Positions 42,917 to 53,912 of a stretch of DNA of 64,000 nucleotides are shown in pieces (position 1 is the stretch's first letter; each line of letters begins with the position of its first letter). A program made the translations under genes and the position numbers. Source of the DNA: Bryopsis sp. KO-2023. Lineage: Eukaryota > Chlorophyta > Ulvophyceae > Bryopsidales > Bryopsidaceae. The notes below the pieces were generated by a model, which was not told the DNA's origin, ran no database searches, and saw nothing but the letters and a program-made list of their open reading frames with translations. The DNA lies in assembly GCA_030272585.1 (NCBI GenBank), contig BSYQ01000002.1:2914001-2978000 (forward strand), written 5' to 3'.

Positions 42917-43640
42917 CAGAGTTGTGCCTAAGTCGAAAAATTGACAACGACAACGGAACGGCAACGGCAATTAACGGCCGTTAATTGCCATGAAAACCGT
43001 TGCCGTTCCGTTGTTCCACAACGGTTTAACGGCCGTTAACGGCGTTGTAACGGCCCGTTGCAACGGCCACTCACAACCCTTACTACAAGTATTACTAATG
43101 CATAATCCACCCCGTCCCGTTCGTTCCCTGCTCGTTTCGCGAGTGAGGAAGGAAGTGGAATCCTTCAAAAATAAGACCAACCGAATCCATATGTTTTCCC
43201 GAGCACGTCGCACTTTGTCGCGTGCGAAACGAGCAAGAAACGAGGGAGATATCCCAGTTTCTGTATTTTCCACAGAAACAAGGATATCTCCCTCGTTTCT
43301 TGCTCGTTTCGCACGCGACAAAGTGCGACGTGCTCGAAAAGTTCTCTTCTTTCGTTTAGTTCTATCCTCAAAAGGATTCACTACTTTCCTTACCCGCGAA
43401 ACGAGCGAGACACCAACGGGACGGGGTGGATTGTTCATTCTAATACTCTTAATTTAGTAACATTGACCGTTGTAATCGATGACAACGGCAGGTGCCGTTA
43501 ATAACGGCTGTATCATCGTTAACGGTCAATTAACGGGTTTTAACGGGTTTGCACAACGCTCGCGACAACGGAACGGCAACGGCCCGTTACCGTTAACGGC
43601 GCCGTTATTAACGGAGCCGTTGCAACGGCGCACAACTCTG
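42917..43640. mobile_element. hAT-type foldback element of the CAGAGTTGTGC family, 724 bp (copy 3)
   Basis: The 8-bp duplication GGGTGCAC is perfect (42909-42916 and 43641-43648). The ends are CAGAGTTGTGC in inverted orientation. The arms contain dozens of TTAACGGC, GCCGTTAA and GGAACGGCAACGG words. The centre holds a separate large palindrome (43099-43432). Opposite-strand open frames of 155 codons cover the same bases only because of the symmetry; they are not genes. Confidence 0.9.
43099..43432. mobile_element. Near-perfect 330-bp palindrome nested in foldback element copy 3
   Basis: The inverted ends are AATCCACCCCGTCCCGTT and its complement. The inner arms match over more than 60 bp around 43187-43335 (CACGTCGCACTTTGTCGC, GAAACGAGGGAGATATC) and meet at a short loop. 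No flanking duplication is evident, so it is either a second foldback element inserted in copy 3 or an internally duplicated part of it. Confidence 0.65.
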
Positions 43641-43648
43641 GGGTGCAC

Positions 43649-44680
43649 TCGTCATGGAGAGACAAATATTGAATATCAAGAAAAAAGATATAACATTTGT
43701 TAAGTGTGAATGTTCCTCTACTTGTATATAATAAATTTTTTGTATCCTGAGTAGCTTGAGACACGTGAAATCTCTTGTGAATTCATCTATATATCAAGGT
43801 TGGCATGCAAAGGTGTTATTTTATCAGCAAGACTAGTTCGTTGGTATGCTCGATCTTGAGAAAGAAAGAATATATTCAGAGAATCGTACAATATTTACAC
43901 GGACATCTGAAGGTTTGAATGCAGATTTTCTCGAGCGTGGAGGACGGTTGACCCATAATTTTCAAATTGGCGTGTTAAGCTCTAGCATCTTATGGTATAC
44001 ATAACGATTTTATATTTATATATATATAACCCCCACTTCCACCTCTTTTCCGAGCTGGGAAGATTCCAGAAGTCACTCTTAATGGTTCGAATGCATCATT
44101 GTTGTTTTCTTGCGAGGGGTAGAAGACATAAAGGTAGCTCTTGAGCGGGAAAGGGGTAACCTTCATTTTCTACGGATTTCAACTTCCGAATTTCTTGTGC
44201 TAAAAAAAGAAAAAACAGAGATCCATGCGACCTCGAAAAATGAAAGTCGATCTTGTTTCGTGGATAGGCCTTTCAAGAAAATATTGTACGTGTAGTGAAA
44301 TTGAAAGAAAAGACGGAAACATTAGGGACAAATTAATAGGAGGAAACTCTATATTTGTGAGGGGGCAAAAAAGAAAAGTTAGAATATTTTAATCTTTATG
44401 ATCGTCCTTGTCATTCCACCCTTTCTTTGCCATTTCACGATGCAAAGATTCACTCTCATTAACAAAAGACGAGAAAGAACAAAAATATTCAAGTTGAGCG
44501 TTTTAAGAGGTGGCATCGGAGAGGTGGAAAGAAAGAAAATCTCTGAAAAGAGGCTCCCGGAGACGAGTGGAAGTAAAGCGATAGAGGGTAGTGTTAGTCA
44601 CGGGTCATTGTTATCGATAGCTATAATTCATCGAGAATGTATGATCTCAAGTCACTATAACGGTCATCACCTGAATGCAG
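43649..44680. other. No gene recognised
   Basis: There are short plus-strand frames only (44110-44295 and 44398-44694), AT-rich, with no recognised domain. Confidence 0.4.
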
Positions 44681-44684
44681 ATTA

Positions 44685-45324
44685 CCGTAGATAGGGTAAT
44701 TTTTGCGTTGGACTAATTTTTGCGAGTAGGAAAAATCGCAAAAATTAGTGTCGCAAAACTTGAAGCACCGCAATTAATAAGCGCGCGCAGACATCCCACC
44801 AACGCAAACAAAGACCAACGCAAACAAAGGGTAACAGAAAAAAGCAAACAGAGTGAAGCTACTGGTACCTCCCCACAATAATCCATCACTTCAATTTCAC
44901 ACCCTTGGATCGGTGACAGCCATCCAGGCATCCTGAACAACGGCTATGTACATGCTGTGCGAAGGCGTCTCAGTAGCTAAGAAAGGTTAGGCATCCTGAA
45001 CAACGGCTATGTACATGCTGTGCGAAGGCGTCTCAGTAGCTAAGAAAGGTTGCGAAGGGCAGCGACTGGTTGGGGAGGGGTCGATTGGAGCCGCATGGGT
45101 TATGCAAAGGGTGTTGACTCGTATCGTTTAGGGGGAAATGAGCTAGGAAGAGACGTGCACTTGGTTCGTGTGTTGCGCAGCTTTTTTTTTGCGCAGCTTT
45201 TTTTTTTGCGCAGCCTAATGTTTGCGTTGCACTAATTTTTGCGACCTGATTGAATCGCAAAAATTAGTGTCGCAAAAATAAAACACGCGAAAGTTCATGC
45301 GCGCAAACATTACCCTATCTACGG
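44685..45324. mobile_element. TA-flanked MITE, 640 bp
   Basis: The inverted ends are CCGTAGATAGGGTAAT and its complement, flanked by TA (44683-44684 and 45325-45326). Subterminal hairpins at both ends are built from ACTAATTTTTGCGA and TCGCAAAAATTAGTGTCGC. The interior includes a 63-bp tandem duplication and repeated GCGCAGC-T(9-10) units (45177-45212). No transposase is present. Confidence 0.75.
44926..45051. repeat. 63-bp exact tandem duplication
   Basis: Two copies, starting AGGCATCCTGAACAACGGC at 44926 and 44989, are identical except at the last base or two. Identity implies a recent event inside the 640-bp MITE. Confidence 0.9.
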
Positions 45325-45329
45325 TAAGA

Positions 45330-48300
45330 AAGTAGCTTAAAGAAAAAAAAATGATTCATCGCCTCGTTAGGCCATTTCTGTTACAGCTCCAAGCGCTACA
45401 ATTTCTGACTTTTACATTTTTATCGCTTAGAAGGCATGGAAATTATAAAGCTAACTATTGGAGAGGTAGCACCTCAAAGGACATCTATACCTTCAAAAAA
45501 GTATACTCGATAGAATAGCATGGACAACATCCGTAGACCGGTTGGGCTGGATGGAGCGATCAGAATACTAGGAGTGCTTTGCGCCAAACACATACCGCGG
45601 TGGATTACTACAAGGTCGGACGATTTGACGCATAATGCGTTGCTGCTTGCTTAAGTGTCGGACGTGAGATTGATAGCCGCGTTACACATGGTTCACAACG
45701 AGCATGCGATTCGCTGGTTTCTAGAGATTTGGAGCCTTTAGATTTGATCTTGATAATTGAGAAATAAACGTATGGGAGCCTAGTGACTCGTCTTATGGAA
45801 GAGAATTGCAGAATTGAGGTCGCTCTGCTGATTCTTCGAGGGATGTTAGATTTGAAAAAAAAGGGGAAAACATATGCGGAAAATTTTCCCTTGTCATGAT
45901 TGGGCAGCAACCTCACAATCAAATCAAGAAATATCCAACCAACCTCAAAGTGTTTTTGATATTAGACATTGAAGACATTTTGGACACAAATCGTCCATGG
46001 TTTGCGATTTGGGATTACTCAACCCTAGTTTTATTTCTATCGTTTCTATCGAGGCTCGTTACAGAACCCAAGGAGGTGATGCAAGGTTTTCATCAACCCA
46101 TCTGGAAGACTAGAATTGGAATATTAGTGGCGTCTAGTAGGGATGGATCAGCACCTCACGAAGTGCATCTAGGATGCTTAGAAAGTCATTCGCGTTCTTG
46201 AAAAGGATGATATACATCATGAGGCATGAATACGCCATTACATTTGAGAGCGCCTTGAAAATACGAGATGTCGTGCAATTTGATGTCGGCTGGAGGAAGC
46301 ATATCGTTACTAATAAAACGCAAATCTGTCCCACTCATATTACCCTTCCTAACATAGCCCCGAGGCGGGACTCCCGCCTATGTTTCAAATCATTGTCACT
46401 CATATTTCCCTTCCGTGTTCCAATCCCACCCAAGTTTAAAATCAATACCATCAAGATTTGCTTTTTGAACTGGACGTACTCGTTTTTGACCTCCCCAAAT
46501 GGACCGACTTATGTTTCGCTCTTCAAAATAAAAAAAATCACTTCATATGAACTCGTCAATATGTATTAAGTTATTTGATTTACGTTTGAAACTGTTTTTT
46601 CCTTTAGCGAAAGAAGTAGTTCCTCGAAAAAAGTTTCGGGGCTATTCCTCGAAAAATATTTGCCAATTCTTATATGGCGCAATACGAGGAAAACCCGTAA
46701 CTATACGCGAGGGGGGTAGGCCTGTTGTTGTTGTACGCCACCGCCCCCGCACCAAGAAAAAGAATGGAGGAAATCGTGGGCAGAACGTCCATAGCAAAAA
46801 AAACGCAAAAAAGAATGGAGGAAATCGTGGGCAAAACGTCCATAGCAAAAAAAAAGCAAAAACGAAGGAGTTGCGTGAAGCTATCAACACGGCCCAATGT
46901 ACCCAGGAAGGTGCGCTTGAGTTCCACACATCTTCGCACTTATACCAAAACTTGTTCACCCCAGAGCCTCCCAGACTAGCGCCATCGGTCGAAAAGACTC
47001 CTCAATAGATAAGAGTTCTCGTTAAGGATGTAGAGCGATCGTAGACTTTAGACTAGTATCGACTCATTTCTTTAGTTGTGAATCATATAATGGCTTTTCT
47101 CAACATGCATGCGAGTATACAAACGGGGGAATTAAACCGGATCAAAGTGTGCATTGGATTAGTGTATCGATTGAAGAAAGCATGTGCGAAAGAAGAGGTC
47201 GAAGAATCCACATGTAGATGAACAAAACTCAAAGATGGATTTCTCAGCAAGTTGCAAAAAAAGATATTCTGGGCGATGGATGGGACCTTTAAAAGCGCTC
47301 CTCGCTTATTTACACAAATCTATGTTATCCATAGTATCGATGGTGATACTTGTGTGCCGTGTGTTTACGGTTTGATATCTCCCAAGGATTAAGAATCCTA
47401 TCGCTTTTTTTTTTCCGCCTTTCGCAATGTAAACTCCATTCGATCGCACACATACGATGCTCAAGGTCTCTGTGCCGTACTTCATTTTGCCTAATAGAAA
47501 AGCATTCTTTAAGATATATTTCAACTTCCTCGATATAAGGGGTCCTAGCGCTTGTTAAACTTTGTGCGTTCAATACGTTTGGTGTTTAGTGCGTTGAGTG
47601 CGTTTGGCCTTTGGTTCTTTCAGCATTTTCAACAAACGAGTTTTATGGGATGAAGAAGAATCGGTAAATATGAAAGATAGGTCGGTTCTGGATGGGTGCG
47701 TACGTTCCATGCATATATGTATTGAATTAGGTTACAGATATATGTTCTATTTTTTCGGCGTGATCCTTCTTTCATACGAATGTACTAAATTCATTGGTCA
47801 TGATAAGACTTTGGTTGACAGGTCGTAGATTGCTTCAAAGAGACGATCAAGGTGTAGTTTCCTGAGCTTTACATAGAGGAGGAAGTGGAGATAATGCTTA
47901 AAAATAAAGTCGTTGGAGAGCGAAGGAATACGTATCGAAGGTCGGGCTGTATTAGTTTGACATACTAGAAAAGAACCACCTAGCTCTTCGTGGTGTTGCG
48001 TTTTTTGGTTTTGTGTCAAGTTGTTACGACTCGTAACTCGTAACTTACGAGTCAATCAGGTAGTCGAATGACCATTGTATCGGGAAACAAAAAGGTATCG
48101 GTATAGTAGTGGATTGCCTGCTTTTTTATGTTTGCCCGACCTAGATAAAGCATCAAGTTTTGATAAGGGGACAAACTTTCAACCTATTCATCCATATCGC
48201 GGGCCTATTAGAACATTATGCTTAACGCTGACTTCGAACACAAATCCGCAATGGACTTTAAATTATGATTTAAGAGGATTCCCAAGCCATATATAGACGG

Positions 48301-48360
48301 GCCCCCGTCTTTTTGAGGGGACGTTTAATGTGACATTTCGCCTTTCCGCACGACATGCAA
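45330..48360. other. No certain gene; one open frame with a tandem repeat
   Basis: A plus-strand frame ending at 47008 (from 46547) is open for 153 codons. It includes two 51-bp tandem units (46760-46861) encoding a Lys/Asn/Gly-rich block (KKNGGNRGQNVHSKK). I do not recognise the protein and the DNA is otherwise AT-rich. Other frames are short and overlapping. Confidence 0.3.
46760..46861 (+). repeat. Two tandem 51-bp units
   Basis: AAGAATGGAGGAAATCGTGG begins each unit at 46760 and 46811. The period is 51, a multiple of three, so the overlapping open frame is preserved. Confidence 0.85.
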
Positions 48361-48459
48361 TGTCATGTCGCCCCCCCATTTCGCATATCGCCCTTGGGTT
48401 TTGGCATGTCATGTCGCCCCCCCATTTCGCATATCGCCCTTGGGTTTTGGCATGTCATG
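48361..48459. repeat. Two tandem 46-bp units
   Basis: TGTCATGTCGCCCCCCCATT starts at 48361 and 48407, and a third unit begins at 48453 but stops after TGTCATG. The copies look identical. Confidence 0.85.
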
Positions 48460-48807
48460 ATGAGAGATATGAATACGAAACTATTCTTAAAGGAGTAGAC
48501 TTGATCCAACTAGGCATTTAACCTTGTTTCAAGGAGAGATCGAGAGGTTTTGGTTACTTTTTCTATAGGATTCGGAAATTTAGAATGCATCATCGATTTT
48601 TCTAGGTGGACAAGGTTTCAAGGTCCTGAAGTCCACGTCGTTGTTCAATAAAATTAAAATGCAGGATGTTAAGATGTCTTCCCCAAGCGTTTTTTCTATT
48701 TTTAATACGGTACCAACAATAGTTGATCGCATCAAGCACATCATCATTTGTATCTTTTCATATCTATATCAAAAATAGCCTACCTAAGATTAGAAAAGTT
48801 CGCCTCA

Positions 48808-49780
48808 TCGCCCACAAGCATATAGTATATATTCTCAACCGCTTTGACATCCATAGGTCTTTTGCGTATATACTTTTAGATTCCTTCAGACACCAAGTAG
48901 ACGAAAACCTCATCACACGGCTCGCAAGTCACACATACATCTATAAAAAAAGCAGTAAAAAGGTTTTATATATTAAAGAATAAATTTTAAAAGAGCGAGT
49001 TTTAGATTTTTTACTGCACGCCCGGGTCGTACGCTCGCATATAGGAGCATAGGCGAAATTATCGACTAAAAAGTGTTGTTCTTTGGGATAATAAAGACGT
49101 GCACAACACGTTACTTCTTTTCTTGTTTTCCTACAAGTGTTGTTTTTGGAACCTAATCCTTAATGCGGATGCACCTTTTTCTTTCCGCAATTAGCTTTGC
49201 TATCCTGCCATTCACAAGTCTAAAGTGGACAACATGAGCAAGATATATATACACTCGATCGTCTAAGTCTACATAAGGTGCTATTTCATGCCATAAGCAT
49301 ATAGCATATATTCTCAACCACTTCGACATCCATAAGCCTATAGCGTATATACTCATAGATCCCTTCACACACCAAGTAGGCGAAAATCTCATCACACGGC
49401 TCACAAGTCACACATATATCTATAAATATAGCAGTAAAAAGGTTTCATACGTTTAAGAGTAAATTTAAAAGAAGCGAGTTTCAGATTTTTTACCGCACGC
49501 CCGGGTCATACCACCAGGTAGGCGATCGCACATAGGGGCAAAGGCGAAATTACAGAAGAAGAAAAAAAAAGTGTTGTTCTTTGGGATAATAAAGACGTGC
49601 ACAACACGTTACCTCTTTTTTTTGTTCCTACGAGTTTTTTTTAAACCTGATTCTTATCGCGGATACACCACTATCTTTCCGCAATCAGCTCTACTATACT
49701 GCTATTCACAAGTCTTAAGTGGATAACATGCGTAAGACATGTATACACTCGTTCGTCTAAGTCAACGTAAGGTGCTATTT
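48808..49780. repeat. Large tandem duplication, about 480-bp unit, two diverged copies
   Basis: Copy 1 (about 48808-49286) and copy 2 (about 49287-49780) share long blocks in order: AGCATATAG.ATATATTCTC, TCATCACACGGCTC.CAAGT, AGCAGTAAAAAGGTTT, ACGCCCGGGTC, GTGTTGTTCTTTGGGATAA, GACGTGCACAACACGTTAC, and TTCACAAGTCT.AAGTGGA. Divergence is perhaps 15-20% by eye. Each unit holds a GTGTTGT...ACAACAC hairpin. There is no coding signal. Confidence 0.8.
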
Positions 49781-49789
49781 CACGATCTT

Positions 49790-52200
49790 GGATTGGTAAG
49801 GTCTAAAAATGCACATTCTTATTTTTTCGGGTGTAAGCATGCACCCTAGACAATCGAAAATCGGCGCATTCATCGCAACTTGCGATTCGCATGAACTTCA
49901 AAACTCAATACACGGAGCGATGAAAGTATTGGTTGTAAAGTCATTCTATAATAATACATATTTTTTTATTATCAGTTCGACCTCTATTTTCCAAGGTTTT
50001 TCTCATCGTAGATCTGCTCTCTAATGGTCGAAAACCGACACGAAGTTTTTATAACATATAAGAAAAGTTTTTTTTTCTTTTTTTTTTTTTTTTTGGGGGG
50101 GGGGGGGGGGGGGAGGGGAGGAGGGGGATGCCCCTGATCGTTTTCCTTTAAGTTTTGAATTCTTCTTTTTGAAGGATACTTCATTATTTGGAAAGAAAAC
50201 ATGAATTTATTTAAAATTCGATTTTAAATCATTTTTCAATTTCTAATTTAGAAATGCTTTTTTCATTTTAGATATTACCTCATGAGAGAACTTTAATTTT
50301 CAGTGTTAGACTTCAATGCTCAACAAACCACCTCCATAAAGTACTGGTAGCTCACGAATTCCGGTTTGCATGGAGGTAAACCATTTTCTCTCCAACGAAC
50401 CTGGATATAAAAAAGGGGAAGAAAAAACTTTCAAGAAAATAGAAGAAAAATCAAATTTGGTGATAGTTTGCTTTAGGGAGAGAGAAACAATTTTCACCAC
50501 AAGAAACATGAAGACAGAAAATTTTACTTTTCTTTAAAATAAAAAAAAGGCAAACAAAAAATGATATATGAGTGTATACTTTTCACTCCAACCTTTTTCC
50601 TTTCATAACTTTTTTTCTACTCTACAACATAGGTTGTAAGAAAAAATAGTAAAGAATTTTTTTTCGTCAGACATTTACATTTACTTACATTCCAAGAACG
50701 GGCAAAAACAATCAAAAACCTTCCCTAAAAAAAAAACAGTTCCTGCATGTACTTCAAATCAAAAATGGGATAATTTTTCACCGACCTTTTTCCTCCAGCC
50801 AGTTACTTGTTTCCTATTAGAAGGAAGAAAAAAAAAAATATCAAAAACTGAACAGATATTTCAAAAACTGAGATAAAATAGCCTAAAAAAATCACCCTCC
50901 TCCTGGTCAAGCATTATTTATATATTCTGAAGCTCCTTTCTATATTTTTTTTAAATTCCAATCGTCAATTACTAAAATAGGGAAAAAAGTAAAGTTTTTT
51001 GTTGGAAAAACTCTGAGCATTCTCAGAATTTTGAGTGGAAAATTATCGTTGTTTACAATTTCATCTTTTTCTTTTTAAAAGGACAGCAGAATTTCATCCC
51101 AGCATTTTTTTTTTCTGTTTGAAACAATGCAAAAAAGAGGGGAAAAATATGATCAATTATCCTCAGGGGTGTTTTTTTTTTTTTTTTCTTCGGTTGGGGG
51201 GAGGAGTAGAGAAATAAAGGCCAAAAATTCTTTGGAAGAAAACTTGATAAAAACAAAACAAAACATAAACTTAAAAAAAAAGAAGAGAATAGATAAAAGC
51301 CAAAAAAAAAGACCTTCTTGGAAAGGAACAATAGTGAACCCTGGGAATTTCATGGGTGAAAAAAATATTGAAAAAAAAAAAAAGGTGATCAATATTACCT
51401 CAGTTTTGCTCTCACAGCCATCCTTTCCTTTTTCTGGAGGAAAGAAAAACCACCCTGAGAAAAATACACAGAAAACATAAGGATATGTGTATAAATACAT
51501 TCAAAAAAAATACACATATATATTTTTTCTATTTTTTTTCCACTGGTGGGTTTCTTTGTTGTTTTTTGTCGCCCTGTTCCCCCAGGAAAAGAAAAAAAAA
51601 CGAAAAAAAGACACGAAGAGTCAAGATCTTGGTCAAAAAGTTGGAAAAGGCCTGACGCATCGTTCAGAAGCGTCGAGGATTGACGAACATAGACCAGTAG
51701 GCGGAAATCGCTCCGTTCCATCGAACCTGTTTTTTTTCCGACTGCTCTATGTCTCTTGCCCTCCTCGTGGATCCTTTATCGCTGCTGCGCTCGCTTTTCC
51801 TGACTGAGATTGTTTTAGTAAAAAAGAATTCTTTTTTTTTTATTCTTTTACCGGCAGGAAAAAAAGGAGGGGGGGGGAGGGCGGGGGCGGTTTTCATTCT
51901 CGTCGGTCAACAGCAGTCGCGGCAGAAAGAAAAAAAATAAAAAAAAATGCCAGAAAAAGCGAAAAGAGGGGGTCCGCGATTCAATCGCTACATGCGCTCA
52001 CGTGATGGAGCTATTTCGGGGTTTCGGAAAAAAAAGTGAGATTTTTTCGAAGCAGGGGTGGAAAAACTGACTGGAGGTTTTTTTCATGTGTGGGATGTGA
52101 AAAACGCAAAGAAAAACAAAAAACAACCAACCTCAACACACAAGGGTTCTTTTTTTTTCTTTCTGGTGGAAGCTTTTCGGTCTTCTCCGCCGCCACGGAC
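49790..52200. other. Homopolymer-rich stretch without a recognised gene
   Basis: Long T-runs and A-runs dominate, and a T-run followed by a G-run of about 20 bases lies at 50070-50115. Open frames over 51,000-52,000 are Phe/Lys-rich products of these runs on both strands. I see no supported gene. Confidence 0.5.
50070..50130. repeat. Adjacent T-run and G-run
   Basis: About 20 T's (broken by single C's) are followed directly by about 20 G's, then G/A-rich sequence. Such a tract can form G-quadruplex or triplex structures, and the exact length may also be uncertain from sequencing. Confidence 0.7.
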
Positions 52201-52375
52201 GCTGTCAGTCCAAGGGGTGGCGTCGACCGGCGTCGACCGGCTTTGACCGGGGAAGGTTTTTGTCGTCTTTTTCCAGCAGCATGGATGGAGGCGGCCTCGT
52301 TTTCGAACATACATTCTCTGCGGCGATCTGGGCGCGCCAATCGAAAAAAAAAAAGAAAGAGAAAGAGAAAAAAAG

Positions 52376-52560
52376 AGAAAGAGGTGGACGCTGTAGATAA
52401 TGAACGAATTTCTGGAGCACCGCCCCGTTTATCTTTCCATCCTTGGCCTGAACAGCTTCGATAATGCGCCGCAGACGTGTTATGCCCTCTTGTATTATCA
52501 GGTCCATCGAGCACCCGTTTCGTGTTGGTCCTTCGCGTAGATATCTCACAAGGTTCCTTG
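52376..52560 (-). pseudogene. Diverged minus-strand copy of the small coiled-coil gene
   Basis: The minus strand encodes CSMDLIIQEGITRLRRIIEA followed by VQAKDGKI, matching CSMDLIILEDITSLRNIIEA and VQAKDEKI at 53774-53860 on the plus strand. The frame then reads into unrelated sequence and no start is recognisable, so it looks like a broken paralog in a head-to-head inverted duplication. Confidence 0.6.
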
Positions 52561-53012
52561 CTTGTTGCTTCCTCAAATCCTGGCGGAGGTGGGGGAGGGG
52601 GAGGGCTGCGTGCCTTTTTTCCAAGGTCTCCTTGTCTTTTGAGCAAGAAAAACGGTTTTGGCGGATCGTAAGTCATTCTGGAAGGGTGCTTTCTGTGACA
52701 GACATGTTGTGTACTTCACATCCAGGAGACTTGCAAGTTTTTTGCCGGTCTCCCAACAAAATCGAACATGTAATTCTCGTTAACCCATATGCGTTCGATG
52801 TCCATGAAATATTTATCGCACAGTGATGCTGAACATAGCCGACGGTAGATCCCCGAAACATCGAGCCTTTCCACAACCAAACGACAATACAAGAATACAA
52901 CAATCACAACAGCGAAGGCGGATTTTTTCGCCGCTCTTGACACGACCTGCAGCAGGAGAAACCGCAGCGTTTCACCTGATTTGTGCTCGCCACCTTGCAC
53001 CACTGCAGCTCT

Positions 53013-53477
53013 GACGAGACGATGTGGCTAGGTTGCTTTGCCCACACGGGAACTCTGTCTATCGCTCCCGAGGCAGTGAAATATATTTCTTATATAAAAA
53101 CAAAAAAGGAAGGGGGTCTCTTCTGCCGTGTGCTTCGCGGCAGTTCCATCAAGCTATCAAGTTGGAGGGGATAGGGTTCGTCCCTGTTTCAATCAACTGA
53201 TTGCAGCTCCGCTCTTTGTCCAGTGCGTCGAAAACACCCTGTCTCAAATCTATGTGAGTTTGAAATCGACGGCGAACCAGGAAACGAGACGGCCCTGTTG
53301 ATGTCGTGCTCAACGCTGACCCAGACCCCACTTATCTTGACAGCTTGATGGAACTTCCGCGAAGCACACGGCAGAAGAAATCCTCTCCCCCTTCCTTTGT
53401 TGTTCTTATTTCACTGCCTCGGGAGCGATAGACAGAATTCCCGTGTGCGCAAAGCGACCTAGCCACATCGTCTCGTT
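53013..53477. repeat. Inverted repeat between the two paralogs (arms about 145 bp)
   Basis: The left arm 53013-53160 (GACGAGACGATGTGGCTAGG...AGTTCCATCAAGCT) matches the complement of 53337-53477 with scattered changes, separated by about 175 bp. It lies between the minus-strand and plus-strand paralogs and probably marks the axis of the duplication and their shared upstream region. Confidence 0.8.
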
Positions 53478-53588
53478 CAATGAGCCGACAGACGAGGTAA
53501 GCATCAGAGTTGCAGCAATGCTTTCGGTGCACTCACAATCCTCTAGTGGAAACTGATCGGCGGCCCCCTGTTGTTGTTGTTTTTCAGG

Positions 53589-53912
53589 ATGAGCTCAACT
53601 GAGGTAGAGAACGCCGCTCTCCGCGCTCGTCTTGCCGAGCTGGAGGGGATAGTGCATGGATTGTTCGACAAAATTGAGGATCTTGAGGGAAAGCAGGTCA
53701 CAGTTGGCGGTGAAAACGACGAGGGTCCCTCGAACGAGCAGGAGGGAGCGTCGCGTGAAAGGGAAGGACGCCGGTGCTCGATGGACCTGATAATACTAGA
53801 GGATATAACAAGTCTGCGGAACATTATCGAAGCTGTTCAGGCCAAGGATGAAAAGATAAAGATGCTGGAATCAAAGCTTATGTTTCTTCATAACCAAGGG
53901 TTGGAATTTTAG
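53589..53912 (+). CDS. Small coiled-coil protein (107 aa)
   Basis: The ATG at 53589 is two bases after a good 3' splice site (TTGTTTTTCAG, ending 53587). A matching donor GAG|GTAAGC lies at 53497, implying a 91-bp intron in the 5' untranslated region. The protein is almost all predicted coiled coil: an N-terminal heptad stretch (ENAALRARLAELEGIVHGLF), an acidic Gly-containing linker, and a C-terminal heptad stretch (ITSLRNIIEAVQAKDEKIKM). No known family is recognised. A diverged paralog in inverted orientation lies about 1.2 kb to the left. Further coding exons to the right are possible. Confidence 0.55.
   Translation: MSSTEVENAALRARLAELEGIVHGLFDKIEDLEGKQVTVGGENDEGPSNEQEGASREREGRRCSMDLIILEDITSLRNIIEAVQAKDEKIKMLESKLMFLHNQGLEF

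Noticed and set aside
42971-43457. Two 155-codon ORFs on opposite strands as genes
   Set aside because: Both cover the same near-perfect palindrome, so each is open because the other is. No domain is present.
51035-52676. Several 100-220 codon ORFs on both strands
   Set aside because: They are driven by A- and T-runs (Lys/Phe stretches), overlap in many frames and share no recognisable motif.
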